Assembly (NCBI RefSeq): GCF_027857615.1
Contig: NZ_JAQIFT010000057.1
Location: forward strand, 39,156 to 103,155
DNA: 64,000 nucleotides
From: Holtiella tumoricola
Lineage (GTDB): Bacteria > Bacillota > Clostridia > Lachnospirales > Cellulosilyticaceae
Reading direction: 5' to 3'
The notes under the pieces are model-generated. The model saw only the letters and a program-made list of their open reading frames with translations, was not told where the DNA came from and did no database searches. A program made the position numbers and the translations under genes. Shown in pieces: positions 42,052 to 51,198 of the stretch. Numbering within the stretch: the stretch's first letter is position 1; every line of letters begins with the position of its first letter.

Positions 42052-42927
42052 TTAGAAAATTTCTGTTCCATTCTCATTTGCATAAGCTTTAAATGCTGCA
42101 AGGATTTCAGTTGTAACCTTTCCTGCTACACCATCACCAATAATACGCTCATCAACACTTGTTACAGGAATAGCTTCTGCTGCTGTTCCTGTTAAGAAAC
42201 ACTCATCTGCACTATATACATTGAATAAAGTAAATTCTTTCTCCTCTACTATATAACCCATCTTTCTTGCTAATTCTATAACTGTGCTTCTTGTAATACC
42301 ATCTAAGATACCTACATGAATCGGAGGTGTATAAATTACATTATCTTTTACAATGAAGATGTTATCTCCTGTACATTCTGCTACAATTCCATCATGATTG
42401 AGCATAAGTGCTTCTGGTACACCTGCACGATTAGCTTCAATTTTAGCTAAAATATTATTAAGATAATTTAAAGATTTTACTTGTGGGTCTACAATGGTAG
42501 CCTTATTTCTTCTTTGAACAGCTGTAATAATTGGCATACCTTTTGTATACATTTCATCCGGATAAAGCGTAATAGAACCTGCAATACAAAATACAGTTGC
42601 TACCTTACAACTTTTGGGATTAAGTCCAAGATCACCTTTTCCTCTTGTTACAACAAGTCGAACATAACCATCCTTTAAATCATTTTTTCTACATGTTTCA
42701 AGTAAAACTTCTGTCATCTCTTTCTTAGTCAAAGGAATTTCTAACATAATTGCTTTTGCTGCATTATAAAGTCTATCAATATGTTCCTCACATCTAAATA
42801 TACGTCCATTATAAGCACGAATACCTTCAAATACACCATCTCCATAAAGTACGCCATGATCAAATACTGATACGGTAGCTTCTTCCTCTGGTACATATTT
42901 TCCATCTAAATATATTATTCTACTCAT
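42052..42927 (-). CDS. ilvE: Branched-chain amino acid aminotransferase (class IV)
   Basis: This PLP enzyme makes Val, Ile and Leu from their keto acids. The 291-residue fold-type IV protein has IYLDGKYVPEEEATVSVFDH, GVFEGIRAYNGRIFR, the PLP Lys in VKSLNYLNNILAKIEANRAG (about 160), EALMLNHDGIVAECTGDNIF and EKEFTLFNVYSADECFLTGT. It lies 45 bases downstream of leuB in the operon. Shorter and more DAT-like than E. coli IlvE, as in many Firmicutes and archaea. Confidence 0.92.
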   Translation of the reverse strand: MSRIIYLDGKYVPEEEATVSVFDHGVLYGDGVFEGIRAYNGRIFRCEEHIDRLYNAAKAIMLEIPLTKKEMTEVLLETCRKNDLKDGYVRLVVTRGKGDLGLNPKSCKVATVFCIAGSITLYPDEMYTKGMPIITAVQRRNKATIVDPQVKSLNYLNNILAKIEANRAGVPEALMLNHDGIVAECTGDNIFIVKDNVIYTPPIHVGILDGITRSTVIELARKMGYIVEEKEFTLFNVYSADECFLTGTAAEAIPVTSVDERIIGDGVAGKVTTEILAAFKAYANENGTEIF

Positions 42928-42972
42928 GTTTCATTCCTCCTTATGCTGATTTTCTATAATTAATTAGTTCAA

Positions 42973-44049
42973 CTAAATAGCATTACAAATTAATTCGCCC
43001 ATTTCTCTTGTTCCAACTAATTTCATACCTTCATTCATAATATCACTTGTTCTATAACCTTGATCTAGGACACATTCTACTGCTCGTTCTATAGCATACG
43101 CCTCCGCATTAAGTCCTAATGAATAACGGAGCATCATCGCCGCAGATAAAATGGTGGCTATAGGATTTGCTTTATTCTGTCCTGCTATATCTGGCGCACT
43201 ACCATGACTTGGCTCATAAAGCCCCAGACTTCCTTCTCCAAGACTTGCTGAAGCTAACATTCCAATAGAACCTGTTAGCATACTTGCTTCATCAGATAAA
43301 ATATCACCAAACATATTGTTTGTAATAATAACATCAAACTGCATTGGATTCACTACAAGTTGCATTGCTGCATTATCTACATACATAAAACTATACTCTA
43401 CTTCTGGAAACTCCTTTGCTACTTCTTCACTAACTTCTCTCCAGAGTTTGGATGTAGCAAGTACATTAGCTTTATCTACGATTACAGCCTTTTTACCACG
43501 TTTCATAGCGGCATCAAAACCGACTTTTAAAATACGCTCAATTTCTTCTACATTGTAGTACTCGATATCCTCTGCATACGTTGCTTTCTTATTTTCCATA
43601 ACTACACGTTCATGCTTGCCAAAATAAATTCCACTAGTCAATTCTCTTACAATCAAAATATCTAAGTTATCCCCTATTACTTCTTCTTTTAAAGGGCTTG
43701 CGCATTTCAATTGCTTATATAAAATAGCTGGTCTTAAATTAGCAAATAACTTTAATGTTTCGCGAATTTTAAGAAGACCTTTTTCCGGCCTATCTCCATT
43801 AGATGTTGTATCCCATTTTGGTCCACCTACTGCCCCTAAAAGTATAGCATCACTTTTTAAACAGGCCTCTATAGTAGCTTCTGGAAGAGAAGCACCTGCC
43901 TCATCTATTCCTATTCCACCAATAAGTTGTTCATTGAATTTAAATTGATGGTTATATTTAATAGCTATTTTTTCTAATACTTTTACTGCTTCACCTACAA
44001 TTTCTGGCCCAATACCATCTCCAGGTAATGTAACGATTTGATATGTCAT
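42973..44049 (-). CDS. leuB: 3-isopropylmalate dehydrogenase
   Basis: LeuB oxidatively decarboxylates 3-isopropylmalate with NAD. The 358-residue enzyme has IVTLPGDGIGPEIVGEAVKV, LLGAVGGPKWD, LRPAILYKQLKCASPL, IVRELTSGIYFGKH, VDKANVLATSKLWREV (catalytic Lys), the metal Asp in NNMFGDILSDEASMLTGSIG and LYEPSHGSAPDIAGQNKANP. It starts 10 bases after leuD. Confidence 0.96.
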   Translation of the reverse strand: MTYQIVTLPGDGIGPEIVGEAVKVLEKIAIKYNHQFKFNEQLIGGIGIDEAGASLPEATIEACLKSDAILLGAVGGPKWDTTSNGDRPEKGLLKIRETLKLFANLRPAILYKQLKCASPLKEEVIGDNLDILIVRELTSGIYFGKHERVVMENKKATYAEDIEYYNVEEIERILKVGFDAAMKRGKKAVIVDKANVLATSKLWREVSEEVAKEFPEVEYSFMYVDNAAMQLVVNPMQFDVIITNNMFGDILSDEASMLTGSIGMLASASLGEGSLGLYEPSHGSAPDIAGQNKANPIATILSAAMMLRYSLGLNAEAYAIERAVECVLDQGYRTSDIMNEGMKLVGTREMGELICNAI

Positions 44050-44059
44050 AACCTACCCC

Positions 44060-44551
44060 CTAATTTCTACTTTCCTTTACATAGTTTACAAGCCCATTAG
44101 CTGCAATAATACGTTGCATAAACTCAGGGAAAGGTTGTGCCTTATAAGTTATACCTGTTGTCATATTATGAATCTCACCTGTATTAAAATCTACTTCTAC
44201 CTGATCACCCTCACTAATACCTTTAACAGCTTCAGGACACTCTAAAATAGGTAATCCAATATTAATAGCATTTCTATAAAAAATACGAGCAAAAGTTTTA
44301 GCTATAACACAAGAGATACCTGAAGCTTTAATTGCAATGGGTGCATGCTCACGAGAAGAACCACATCCAAAGTTTTTGTCTGCAACAATAATATCTCCAT
44401 CCTTAACTTTTTTACTAAATGTTAAATCTATGTCTTCCATACAATACTGTGCAAGCTCCTGTGGATTAGAAGTATTTAAGTATCTTGCAGGAATAATAAC
44501 ATCTGTATCAATATTGTCTCCATATCTAAATACTGTACCTACTGCTTTCAT
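44060..44551 (-). CDS. leuD: 3-isopropylmalate dehydratase small subunit
   Basis: The 163-residue swivel-domain protein starts MKAVGTVFRYGDNIDTDVII and has ARYLNTSNPQELAQYCMED, the substrate loop NFGCGSSREHAPIAI and FARIFYRNAINIGLPILEC. The short length matches the archaeal/clostridial LeuD type that pairs with a 420-residue LeuC. It lies two bases after leuC, so translation is coupled. Confidence 0.95.
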   Translation of the reverse strand: MKAVGTVFRYGDNIDTDVIIPARYLNTSNPQELAQYCMEDIDLTFSKKVKDGDIIVADKNFGCGSSREHAPIAIKASGISCVIAKTFARIFYRNAINIGLPILECPEAVKGISEGDQVEVDFNTGEIHNMTTGITYKAQPFPEFMQRIIAANGLVNYVKESRN

Positions 44552-44553
44552 TA

Positions 44554-45822
44554 CTATTCCCCCTTTACCTCTTCTGGATTTGCAATCTTACCACTAATAG
44601 CAGATGCAGCTGCTACTGCTGGGCTTGCTAAATAAATCTCAGATTCTACATGTCCCATACGTCCTACAAAGTTACGATTGGTTGTAGCCACACATCTTTC
44701 ACCTTTAGCTAATATCCCCATATGACCACCTAAGCATGGACCACAAGTTGGTGTACTCACTACACAACCTGCTGTAACTAAATCTTCAATAATACCTTCT
44801 TTAATAGCTTGCAAGTAAATATTCTGTGTCCCCGGAATAATAATTGCACGTACACCGCGTGCCACTTTTTTCCCTTTCATAACCTCTCTTGCCATACGAA
44901 GGTCTTCCATACGCCCATTAGTGCATGACCCTATGACAACTTGATCAATAGCAATATTGCCTACTTCATCTATTGTTTTTGTGTTCTCAGGTAAATGAGG
45001 AAAAGCTATAGTTGGTCTAATGTTACTAAGGTCAATTTCTATCACTTGATCATAGTGGGCATCTTCATCCGCTTTATATACTGTATATGGTTTCTTAGAT
45101 CTTTCTTTGATATAGTCAAGTGTGATTTCATCGACTTCAAAGATTCCATTTTTTGCTCCTGCTTCTATAGCCATATTTGCCATAGCAAGTCTAGAGTCCA
45201 TAGATAAGTATTTAAGCCCTTCCCCTACAAATTCCATAGATTTATACAGTGCTCCATCTACACCAATCATTCCTATAATATGTAGAATAATATCTTTGCC
45301 TGATACAAACTTTGTAGGCTCACCTGATAACACAAACTTAATCGCTGATGGTACTTTAAACCATGCTTTACCTGTTGCCATACCTGCTGCCATATCTGTA
45401 CTTCCAATCCCTGTTGAAAAAGCGCCTAATGCACCATAAGTACATGTATGAGAATCTGCCCCAATAACCACATCTCCTGCTACTACGAGCCCCTTTTCTG
45501 GAAGCAGTGCATGCTCAATCCCCATTTCTCCAACTTCAAAATAATTTTCTACGCCTTTAGCATAAGCGAATTGTCTTACACATTTGCATTGCTCTGCAGC
45601 TTTTATATCTTTATTGGGTGTAAAATGATCTGGTACAATAGCTACTTTTGCTTTATCAAAAATCTGTTCTATGCCTATTTTTTCAAACTCATTGATTGCT
45701 ACAGGCGTTGTAATATCATTACCAAGAACGAGGTCAAGATCAGCCTCTATTAATTGTCCTGCTACTACTTGGCTAAGTCCTGCATGTGCTGCTAAAATTT
45801 TTTGTGTCATGGTCATTCCCAT
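44554..45822 (-). CDS. leuC: 3-isopropylmalate dehydratase large subunit
   Basis: LeuC carries the [4Fe-4S] cluster for isomerising 2- to 3-isopropylmalate. The 422-residue product has VIGADSHTCTYGALGAFSTG (first Cys), VVIGSCTNGRMEDLRMAREV and TPTCGPCLGGHMGILAKGE with the other cluster Cys. The ATG at 45822 is seven bases after GGAGG; two more Met codons follow within six residues. The smaller size places it in the homoaconitase-like archaeal/clostridial branch. It follows leuA by 156 bases, which contain a perfect hairpin. Confidence 0.95.
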   Translation of the reverse strand: MGMTMTQKILAAHAGLSQVVAGQLIEADLDLVLGNDITTPVAINEFEKIGIEQIFDKAKVAIVPDHFTPNKDIKAAEQCKCVRQFAYAKGVENYFEVGEMGIEHALLPEKGLVVAGDVVIGADSHTCTYGALGAFSTGIGSTDMAAGMATGKAWFKVPSAIKFVLSGEPTKFVSGKDIILHIIGMIGVDGALYKSMEFVGEGLKYLSMDSRLAMANMAIEAGAKNGIFEVDEITLDYIKERSKKPYTVYKADEDAHYDQVIEIDLSNIRPTIAFPHLPENTKTIDEVGNIAIDQVVIGSCTNGRMEDLRMAREVMKGKKVARGVRAIIIPGTQNIYLQAIKEGIIEDLVTAGCVVSTPTCGPCLGGHMGILAKGERCVATTNRNFVGRMGHVESEIYLASPAVAAASAISGKIANPEEVKGE

Positions 45823-45929
45823 ACGATTTCCTCCTTTTTAATAATTTCTGCCGATATAATCCCTTACACCGTTCTTACTTCTCTATGTTTATTACAATGG
45901 ATATATTTTCCACTATCTCATAATGGTTT

Positions 45930-45965
45930 AAAGTGCAGGGCCTATCATAGTAGTCCCTGCACTTT
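45930..45965 (-). repeat. Perfect hairpin between leuA and leuC
   Basis: AAAGTGCAGGG (45930-45940) and CCCTGCACTTT (45955-45965) form an 11-base perfect stem just after the leuA stop. Only UUUAAACC follows on the minus strand, so termination would be partial at best. Confidence 0.65.
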
Positions 45966-45978
45966 GGAGTTTACCTCT

Positions 45979-47505
45979 TTATTTCATACTTTCTAAATCA
46001 TAAAGCATACTATTAATGGCTGATATATAAGCTAAAATACTTGCTTCTACAATATCCATACTTACGCCATGTCCATTATATGTTTTACTCTTACATTTGA
46101 TTTTAAGAGTTACCTCGCCCTGTGCATCTGCACCACCTGTTACTGAATTAATAACAAAGTCTTCTAATGTAAACTTCTTACCTACCATCTTATCTATCGC
46201 TTTAAATGAGGCATCAATTGGTCCATCATATGAAGACATTACATCTTCTAAAATAGCACCCGTTTTACAATATAAACGTACAGATGAGGTAGCTGTAATT
46301 GTATTTCCTGAATTTACAACGAAACGATCTAGGTTATAAGTTTGTGGAATAACAATAGTTTTACGACGCACTAAAGCTTCTACGTCTTTATTGGTTACAA
46401 CTTTCTTCTTATCTGCTAAAACTTTGAACTGTTCAAAAGCTTTATTAAGTGCATCTTCTTCTAATGTATATCCCATTGTTTTTATACGATCCACAAAAGC
46501 GTGACGTCCTGAATGCTTACCAAGTACCATCTTATTCTCTGTAAGCCCTATAGACTCTGGTGTCATAATTTCGTAAGTTTCTTTATTAGCAAGTACACCA
46601 TGTTGATGTATACCTGATTCATGTGCAAAAGCATTTTCTCCTACAATTGCTTTATTAGGTTGTACCTTTACACCTGTAATACTACTCAATAATTTACTTG
46701 TTCTATAAATTTCTTTTGTATTAATATTAGTACCTAAATTATAAAGATCTCTTCTAACACCAAGATTCATAACAATTTCTTCTAATGCAGCATTTCCCGC
46801 ACGCTCTCCAATACCATTAATAGTACATTCAATTTGAGTTGCACCTGCTTTAATCGCCGCTAGAGAGTTTGCTACCGCTAAGCCTAAGTCATTATGACAA
46901 TGTACTGAAATATCCACTTTATCAATACTTGGGACATTTTCACGAATTCCCTTGATTAAAGTGAAAAATTCCTCTGGACTTGTGTACCCTACTGTATCAG
47001 GAACATTAACAACGGTTGCTCCTGCTTGTATAACAGCCTCGATAATTTGATATAAAAATACTGGATTACTTCTAGATGCATCTTCTGCAGAAAATTCTAT
47101 ATCTCCACAGTATTTCTTTGCATATTTCACCATCTCTACTGCTGTTTCAAGTACTTGTTCAGGCGTTTTTTGCAACTTATACTGCATATGAATATCAGAG
47201 GTTGCAATAAATGTATGTATTCTTGGATATGCTGCCTCTTTAACCGCTTCAGCAGCTGCATCAATATCTTTTGTGAGGGCTCTTGCAAGACTCGCTACTC
47301 TTGTATTTTTAACAGCCTTTGCAATTTGGTTTACAGATTGAAAATCACCAGGTGATGCAATAGCAAAACCTGCTTCAATAATATCTACACCTAGGCGTTC
47401 TAGTTGCAAAGCCATCTCCAGTTTCTCGCTTAGGTTCATACTACACCCTGGTGATTGTTCGCCGTCTCTAAGTGTGGTGTCAAAAATTTTGATAGTGTTT
47501 GCCAT
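45979..47505 (-). CDS. leuA: 2-isopropylmalate synthase
   Basis: LeuA condenses acetyl-CoA and 2-oxoisovalerate, the first committed leucine step. The 508-residue protein has IKIFDTTLRDGEQSPGCSMN, IEAGFAIASPGDF, VNVPDTVGYTSPEEFF, the metal HCHNDLGLAVANSLAAIKAG and CTINGIGERAGNAALEEI, and from about 385 the C-terminal regulatory domain (GAILEDVMSSYDGPIDASFK then INSVTGGADAQGEVTLKIK) for leucine feedback. It starts 57 bases after ilvC with an AAGGAGGG site. Confidence 0.96.
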   Translation of the reverse strand: MANTIKIFDTTLRDGEQSPGCSMNLSEKLEMALQLERLGVDIIEAGFAIASPGDFQSVNQIAKAVKNTRVASLARALTKDIDAAAEAVKEAAYPRIHTFIATSDIHMQYKLQKTPEQVLETAVEMVKYAKKYCGDIEFSAEDASRSNPVFLYQIIEAVIQAGATVVNVPDTVGYTSPEEFFTLIKGIRENVPSIDKVDISVHCHNDLGLAVANSLAAIKAGATQIECTINGIGERAGNAALEEIVMNLGVRRDLYNLGTNINTKEIYRTSKLLSSITGVKVQPNKAIVGENAFAHESGIHQHGVLANKETYEIMTPESIGLTENKMVLGKHSGRHAFVDRIKTMGYTLEEDALNKAFEQFKVLADKKKVVTNKDVEALVRRKTIVIPQTYNLDRFVVNSGNTITATSSVRLYCKTGAILEDVMSSYDGPIDASFKAIDKMVGKKFTLEDFVINSVTGGADAQGEVTLKIKCKSKTYNGHGVSMDIVEASILAYISAINSMLYDLESMK

Positions 47506-47561
47506 ATAAAAGCCCTCCTTTTTTCTTATTTTATTTATACTTCTATTTGTGGCTATAGTTT

Positions 47562-48563
47562 TTATTTATCGTCTTCTTTAATCCAGCTCATCATTTTTCT
47601 AAGTTCTTTACCTACTGTTTCTACTTGGTGCTCTGCTTCAATACGACGAATTGAACGGAAGTAAGGACGATTTGCTTGATTTTCTAAAATCCAGTTTTTA
47701 GCGAATGTACCATCTTGAATTTCTGTAAGTACTTTTTTCATTTCTTTTTTAGTTTCTTCTGTAATGATACGTGGACCTACTGTATAGTCTCCGTATTCTG
47801 CTGTATCAGAGATAGAGTATCTCATATATTCAAATCCACCTTGATTAATAAGGTCTACGATTAATTTCATTTCATGTACACATTCAAAATATGCACTTTC
47901 TGGTTGATATCCAGCTTCGACTAATGTTTCAAAACCAGCTTTCATAAGAGCGGTTACACCACCACAAAGTACTGCTTGCTCACCAAAAAGGTCTGTTTCT
48001 GTTTCTTCTTTGAATGTTGTTTCCAAAATACCAGCACGTGCACCACCAATACCTTCTGCATAAGCAAGTGCCATATCTTTTGCACTTCCTGTAGCATCTT
48101 GATATACAGCGATAAGACATGGAACACCACGACCTTCTTGATATTGGCTTCTTACTGTATGCCCTGGTCCTTTTGGTGCAATCATTACAACGTTTACATT
48201 ACTTGGTGGTACAATTTGACCATAGTGAATATTGAAACCATGAGCGAATGCAAGTGTCTTACCTTCTGTAAGGCCTTCTTTAATACTATCTATATAGAGT
48301 TTTGCTTGTTTTTCATCATTAATTAAAATCATAATAAAATCAGCAGCTTGCGCGGCATCAGCAGCTGTCATAACTGTCAGACCAGCTTTTTCAGCTTTAG
48401 TCCAAGATGGGCTACCTTCATAAAGACCAACAATAACATCTACTCCAGATTCATGTAAGTTAAGTGCATGTGCATGCCCTTGACTCCCATAACCAATAAT
48501 TGCTACCTTTTTACCTTTTAATAAATTTAAATCACAATCCTTTTGATAATATAACTTTGCCAT
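47562..48563 (-). CDS. ilvC: Ketol-acid reductoisomerase, class I
   Basis: IlvC isomerises and reduces acetolactate. The 333-residue enzyme has KVAIIGYGSQGHAHALNLHE, MIAPKGPGHTVRSQYQEGRG, the catalytic set in AGILETTFKEETETDLFGEQ (about 186-205), and YFECVHEMKLIVDLINQGG. The beta2-alphaB loop that selects NADPH or NADH reads LYEGSPSW (47-54): Tyr48 and Glu49 occupy positions where NADPH enzymes usually carry Arg. An acidic residue there suggests acceptance of NADH. It follows ilvN by 53 bases. Confidence 0.95.
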   Translation of the reverse strand: MAKLYYQKDCDLNLLKGKKVAIIGYGSQGHAHALNLHESGVDVIVGLYEGSPSWTKAEKAGLTVMTAADAAQAADFIMILINDEKQAKLYIDSIKEGLTEGKTLAFAHGFNIHYGQIVPPSNVNVVMIAPKGPGHTVRSQYQEGRGVPCLIAVYQDATGSAKDMALAYAEGIGGARAGILETTFKEETETDLFGEQAVLCGGVTALMKAGFETLVEAGYQPESAYFECVHEMKLIVDLINQGGFEYMRYSISDTAEYGDYTVGPRIITEETKKEMKKVLTEIQDGTFAKNWILENQANRPYFRSIRRIEAEHQVETVGKELRKMMSWIKEDDK

Positions 48564-48616
48564 AATAAATCCTCCCTAATATATGTTTATTTTAATAAGG
48601 CTTCTTCTAGGAAGTC

Positions 48617-49111
48617 TTAGTTTTTCAATTCTTTTTCTCCACGTTGTAGTGCCGTTAAACCCGTACGTATAACTTCCCTAATCCCATAAGGTTGAAGCAT
48701 CTCTGTCAAAGCTTGAATCTTACTTTGATCTCCAGTTGCTTCTAATATAAGTACCTCTTTTGAGACATCTACAATATGCGCTCTAAAAATATTAGCAATT
48801 TCTATAATTTCAGCTCGATTACTTTGATTCGCACATACCTTAATAAGTGCTAACTCACGATAAACAGCATCTTGCTCTTTTAACTCTACAATTTTGATGA
48901 CTTCTACTAATTTGTTAAGTTGCTTTTTAATTTGTTCTTGCATTTGCCTATCAGCTTTAGTAACAATAGTCATACGAGAGATTGAAGGATTTTCTGTTTC
49001 ACCTACCGATAAACTATCAATATTATATCCTCGTCTACTAAATAGCCCTGATATGCGACTAAGTACCCCTGAATGGTTCTCAACAAGTATAGATATAACA
49101 TGTTTTTCCAT
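48617..49111 (-). CDS. ilvN: Acetolactate synthase small (regulatory) subunit
   Basis: The ATG at 49111 (MEKHVISILVENHSGVLSRI) follows a GAGGAGG site and lies 13 bases after the ilvB stop; a longer frame would run into ilvB. The 164-residue product has the N-terminal ACT domain (SGVLSRISGLFSRRGYNIDS, then MTIVTKAD) that binds valine, and a C-terminal ACT-like domain (REIALIKV-type ELALIKVCANQSNRAEIIEI and DVSKEVLILEATGD). It confers feedback control on the adjacent IlvB and perhaps the distal copy. Confidence 0.95.
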   Translation of the reverse strand: MEKHVISILVENHSGVLSRISGLFSRRGYNIDSLSVGETENPSISRMTIVTKADRQMQEQIKKQLNKLVEVIKIVELKEQDAVYRELALIKVCANQSNRAEIIEIANIFRAHIVDVSKEVLILEATGDQSKIQALTEMLQPYGIREVIRTGLTALQRGEKELKN

Positions 49112-49124
49112 TTCATCTCCTCCT

Positions 49125-50732
49125 CTACAGTGTGCTTTCTTTATCATTTACAATGAATTCAAAGAAATAAGGTTCATTACTATTCACTGCTTCTTTTAAA
49201 GCCTCTTCTACCTGCTTTGGGTCAGAGATTGTTACAGCCTTAATCCCATAAGCTCTTACAATAGCTGCAAAATCTGGATTTTTTGGAAGTCCTACACCGT
49301 ATTCTTTAAGCTCTGTTCTTCTTTGAATCTCTCTTACCATCCCAAGACCACTATTGTTAAATAAAATCATAATAGGACTTACTTGCTCTTGTATAAGTGT
49401 ACCCAGTTCAAAGAAACTCATTTGGAAACTACCATCTCCAAAAACACTTACTACTTTCTTATGTTTATTGCCTATACAAGCTCCAATACATGCTGGCAAA
49501 GAATATCCCATAGTACCAAATCCACCAGAGCAAATCATTTGCCTATTGCCCTTCATTTCCATATTACGCATAGTCCAAAATTGATTCTGGCCTACATCTG
49601 CCGTAATAATGGCATCATCATCTAATAAATTAGATAATATCTTTATTACCTTTTTAGGGTTGATAAAAGTTTCATGATCTATTTCTTCTTTTAACTGCTT
49701 CCTATCTAAAATTGTCTTTGTCCAATTAACCGTATCTAGGGGTGTTACCATTTCATTCATTACGTTAAGTATTTCTTTTGCATCTCCTACAACAGGAATA
49801 TTGGCAGCTGTAATTTTGCCTATTTCTGCTGGATCTACATCTATATGAATAATACTTGCATTATCATCTAAAATCCCTACATTTGCTACTGCACGATCTG
49901 CAATACGTGCCCCTACGAAAAGTATAGTATCTGCATTTTTAAGTGCCCAATTGGCATGGGCATATCCATGACTTCCTATCATTCCAAGATTAAACTCTGA
50001 ATTTGTATCTAATGCGCCCGTTCCCATTAATGTATGTACAACTGGTATATTTGACTTTCTTACCAATTCTCGTATCTCGTCTTTTGCATGAGCAAGGATG
50101 ACACCACCTCCTACGCATATAAGTGGCTTCTTACTATGCTGCAAAAGCTTAATAGCTCTTTTTATCTGTCCTACATGGCCTTTTACTGTAGGTTTGTATC
50201 CTCTAATTTCTACCTTTTTAGGATAATTAAAGTCTATTTGATAATCTTGAAAATCCATTGGTATATCAATAAGAACAGGACCGGGCCTTCCTGTTCTTGC
50301 TATATAAAACGCTTCCTTTACAATACGAGGGAAGTCTTTAGGATTTTGTAGCAGATAACTATGTTTAATAAACGGTTCCGTACACCCTGTAATATCTACC
50401 TCTTGGAATACATCTCTACCAATAAGTGTTGACTTTACTTGACCTGTAAAGATAACCATTGGAATAGAATCCATATAAGCTGTCGCAATACCTGTTACAA
50501 GGTTGGTTGCACCTGGACCTGATGTAGCCATGCAAACACCTACTTTACCAGTTGTCCTTGCATACCCACTTGCCGAGTGAACCGCTGCTTGTTCTTGACG
50601 CACCAATACATGGTGTATACTGGAAGCTCGTAATGATTCATACAGAGATAAGACGGCTGCACCAGGATACCCGAATACGGTATCAACATTCTCTTCAACT
50701 AAACATCTTACTAATACATCTGATAATTTCAT
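49125..50732 (-). CDS. ilvB: Acetolactate synthase large subunit, first copy
   Basis: The 535-residue ThDP enzyme opens the operon. It has DTVFGYPGAAVLSLYESL, the catalytic Glu in HHVLVRQEQAAVHSASGYA, GRPGPVLIDIPMDFQDYQ, and FGDGSFQMSFFELGTLIQEQ (ThDP/Mg) with NNSGLGMVREIQRRTELKEY. The start has an AGGAGG site. It is clearly diverged from the second copy at the operon end (for example GDGSFQMSFFEL against GDGSFRMNCNEL), so the pair are not a recent duplication. Confidence 0.95.
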   Translation of the reverse strand: MKLSDVLVRCLVEENVDTVFGYPGAAVLSLYESLRASSIHHVLVRQEQAAVHSASGYARTTGKVGVCMATSGPGATNLVTGIATAYMDSIPMVIFTGQVKSTLIGRDVFQEVDITGCTEPFIKHSYLLQNPKDFPRIVKEAFYIARTGRPGPVLIDIPMDFQDYQIDFNYPKKVEIRGYKPTVKGHVGQIKRAIKLLQHSKKPLICVGGGVILAHAKDEIRELVRKSNIPVVHTLMGTGALDTNSEFNLGMIGSHGYAHANWALKNADTILFVGARIADRAVANVGILDDNASIIHIDVDPAEIGKITAANIPVVGDAKEILNVMNEMVTPLDTVNWTKTILDRKQLKEEIDHETFINPKKVIKILSNLLDDDAIITADVGQNQFWTMRNMEMKGNRQMICSGGFGTMGYSLPACIGACIGNKHKKVVSVFGDGSFQMSFFELGTLIQEQVSPIMILFNNSGLGMVREIQRRTELKEYGVGLPKNPDFAAIVRAYGIKAVTISDPKQVEEALKEAVNSNEPYFFEFIVNDKESTL

Positions 50733-50763
50733 TTTCGAACCTCCTCATTTTGAAATAATAAAC

Positions 50764-50790
50764 AAAAATCTCATCCTACAAAGGACGAGA
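50764..50790 (-). terminator. Leader terminator (candidate attenuator) of the ilv/leu operon
   Basis: Between the operon promoter and ilvB, UCUCGUCC and GGAUGAGA pair over 8 bases (50783-50790 with 50769-50776), followed by UUUUUGUUU. It lies upstream of the first gene, so it must be read through for expression. AGACUUUUGUCU just upstream can form a small competing hairpin. A 12-codon ORF (50771-50809) overlaps it. Confidence 0.6.
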
Positions 50791-50807
50791 CAAAAGTCTT
50801 TGGTTGC

Positions 50808-50862
50808 ATTTATCTGACAATTTAATTATAAGTATTGTATCAATTGTCTTTAATAGTGTCAA
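50808..50862 (-). promoter_or_regulatory. ilv/leu operon promoter with CodY-like box
   Basis: Minus strand TTGACA (50857-50862), 17-base spacer, TACAAT (50834-50839), a near-consensus promoter. At about +5 lies AATTGTCAGATAAAT (50808-50822), 12 of 15 matches to the CodY box AATTTTCWGAAAATT, as expected for branched-chain amino acid genes in low-GC Firmicutes. Confidence 0.7.
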
Positions 50863-51142
50863 TATTTTACTTGTATATAATTTTTATTTTTGCTTATTTT
50901 AGTTAGATATTACAAAGCTCAATCTATTGAGTATATTTTCTTATCCATTTAATTAATTTACATAATTAATTTCCAAAATATTTATATTTTATTTGTAATA
51001 TGACTTAGATTAGCACTATTAATTTCATATCTATGTCTATTCTTCTGATTTTTTCTTTATTCTTTCCTATTTAATGTACCACCACTCCCCCTAGTCCTTT
51101 CTTTTCTCACTAACAACTTTACATAATTCAAAAAATAATTTT
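50863..51142. other. AT-rich intergenic sequence
   Basis: Between the ilv promoter and the terminator of the TPR gene. I see no T-box motifs, ORFs with a ribosome binding site, or strong hairpins. Confidence 0.45.
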
Positions 51143-51188
51143 AAAAAAGAAGCGTAGTGAGGAATTTTTCCATTCCAAACTACGCTTC
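51143..51188 (-). terminator. Terminator of the TPR protein gene
   Basis: GAAGCGTAGT (51149-51158) pairs with ACTACGCTTC (51179-51188) and the stem extends inward; six Us follow on the minus strand. Confidence 0.88.
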
Positions 51189-51198
51189 ATATTAATTA

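Noticed and set aside
50733..51142. T-box riboswitch ahead of ilvB
   Set aside because: No AGAGGG-type conserved motif or T-box (GGTGGNACCGCG) sequence seen, and the promoter lies too close to the gene for a standard T-box.
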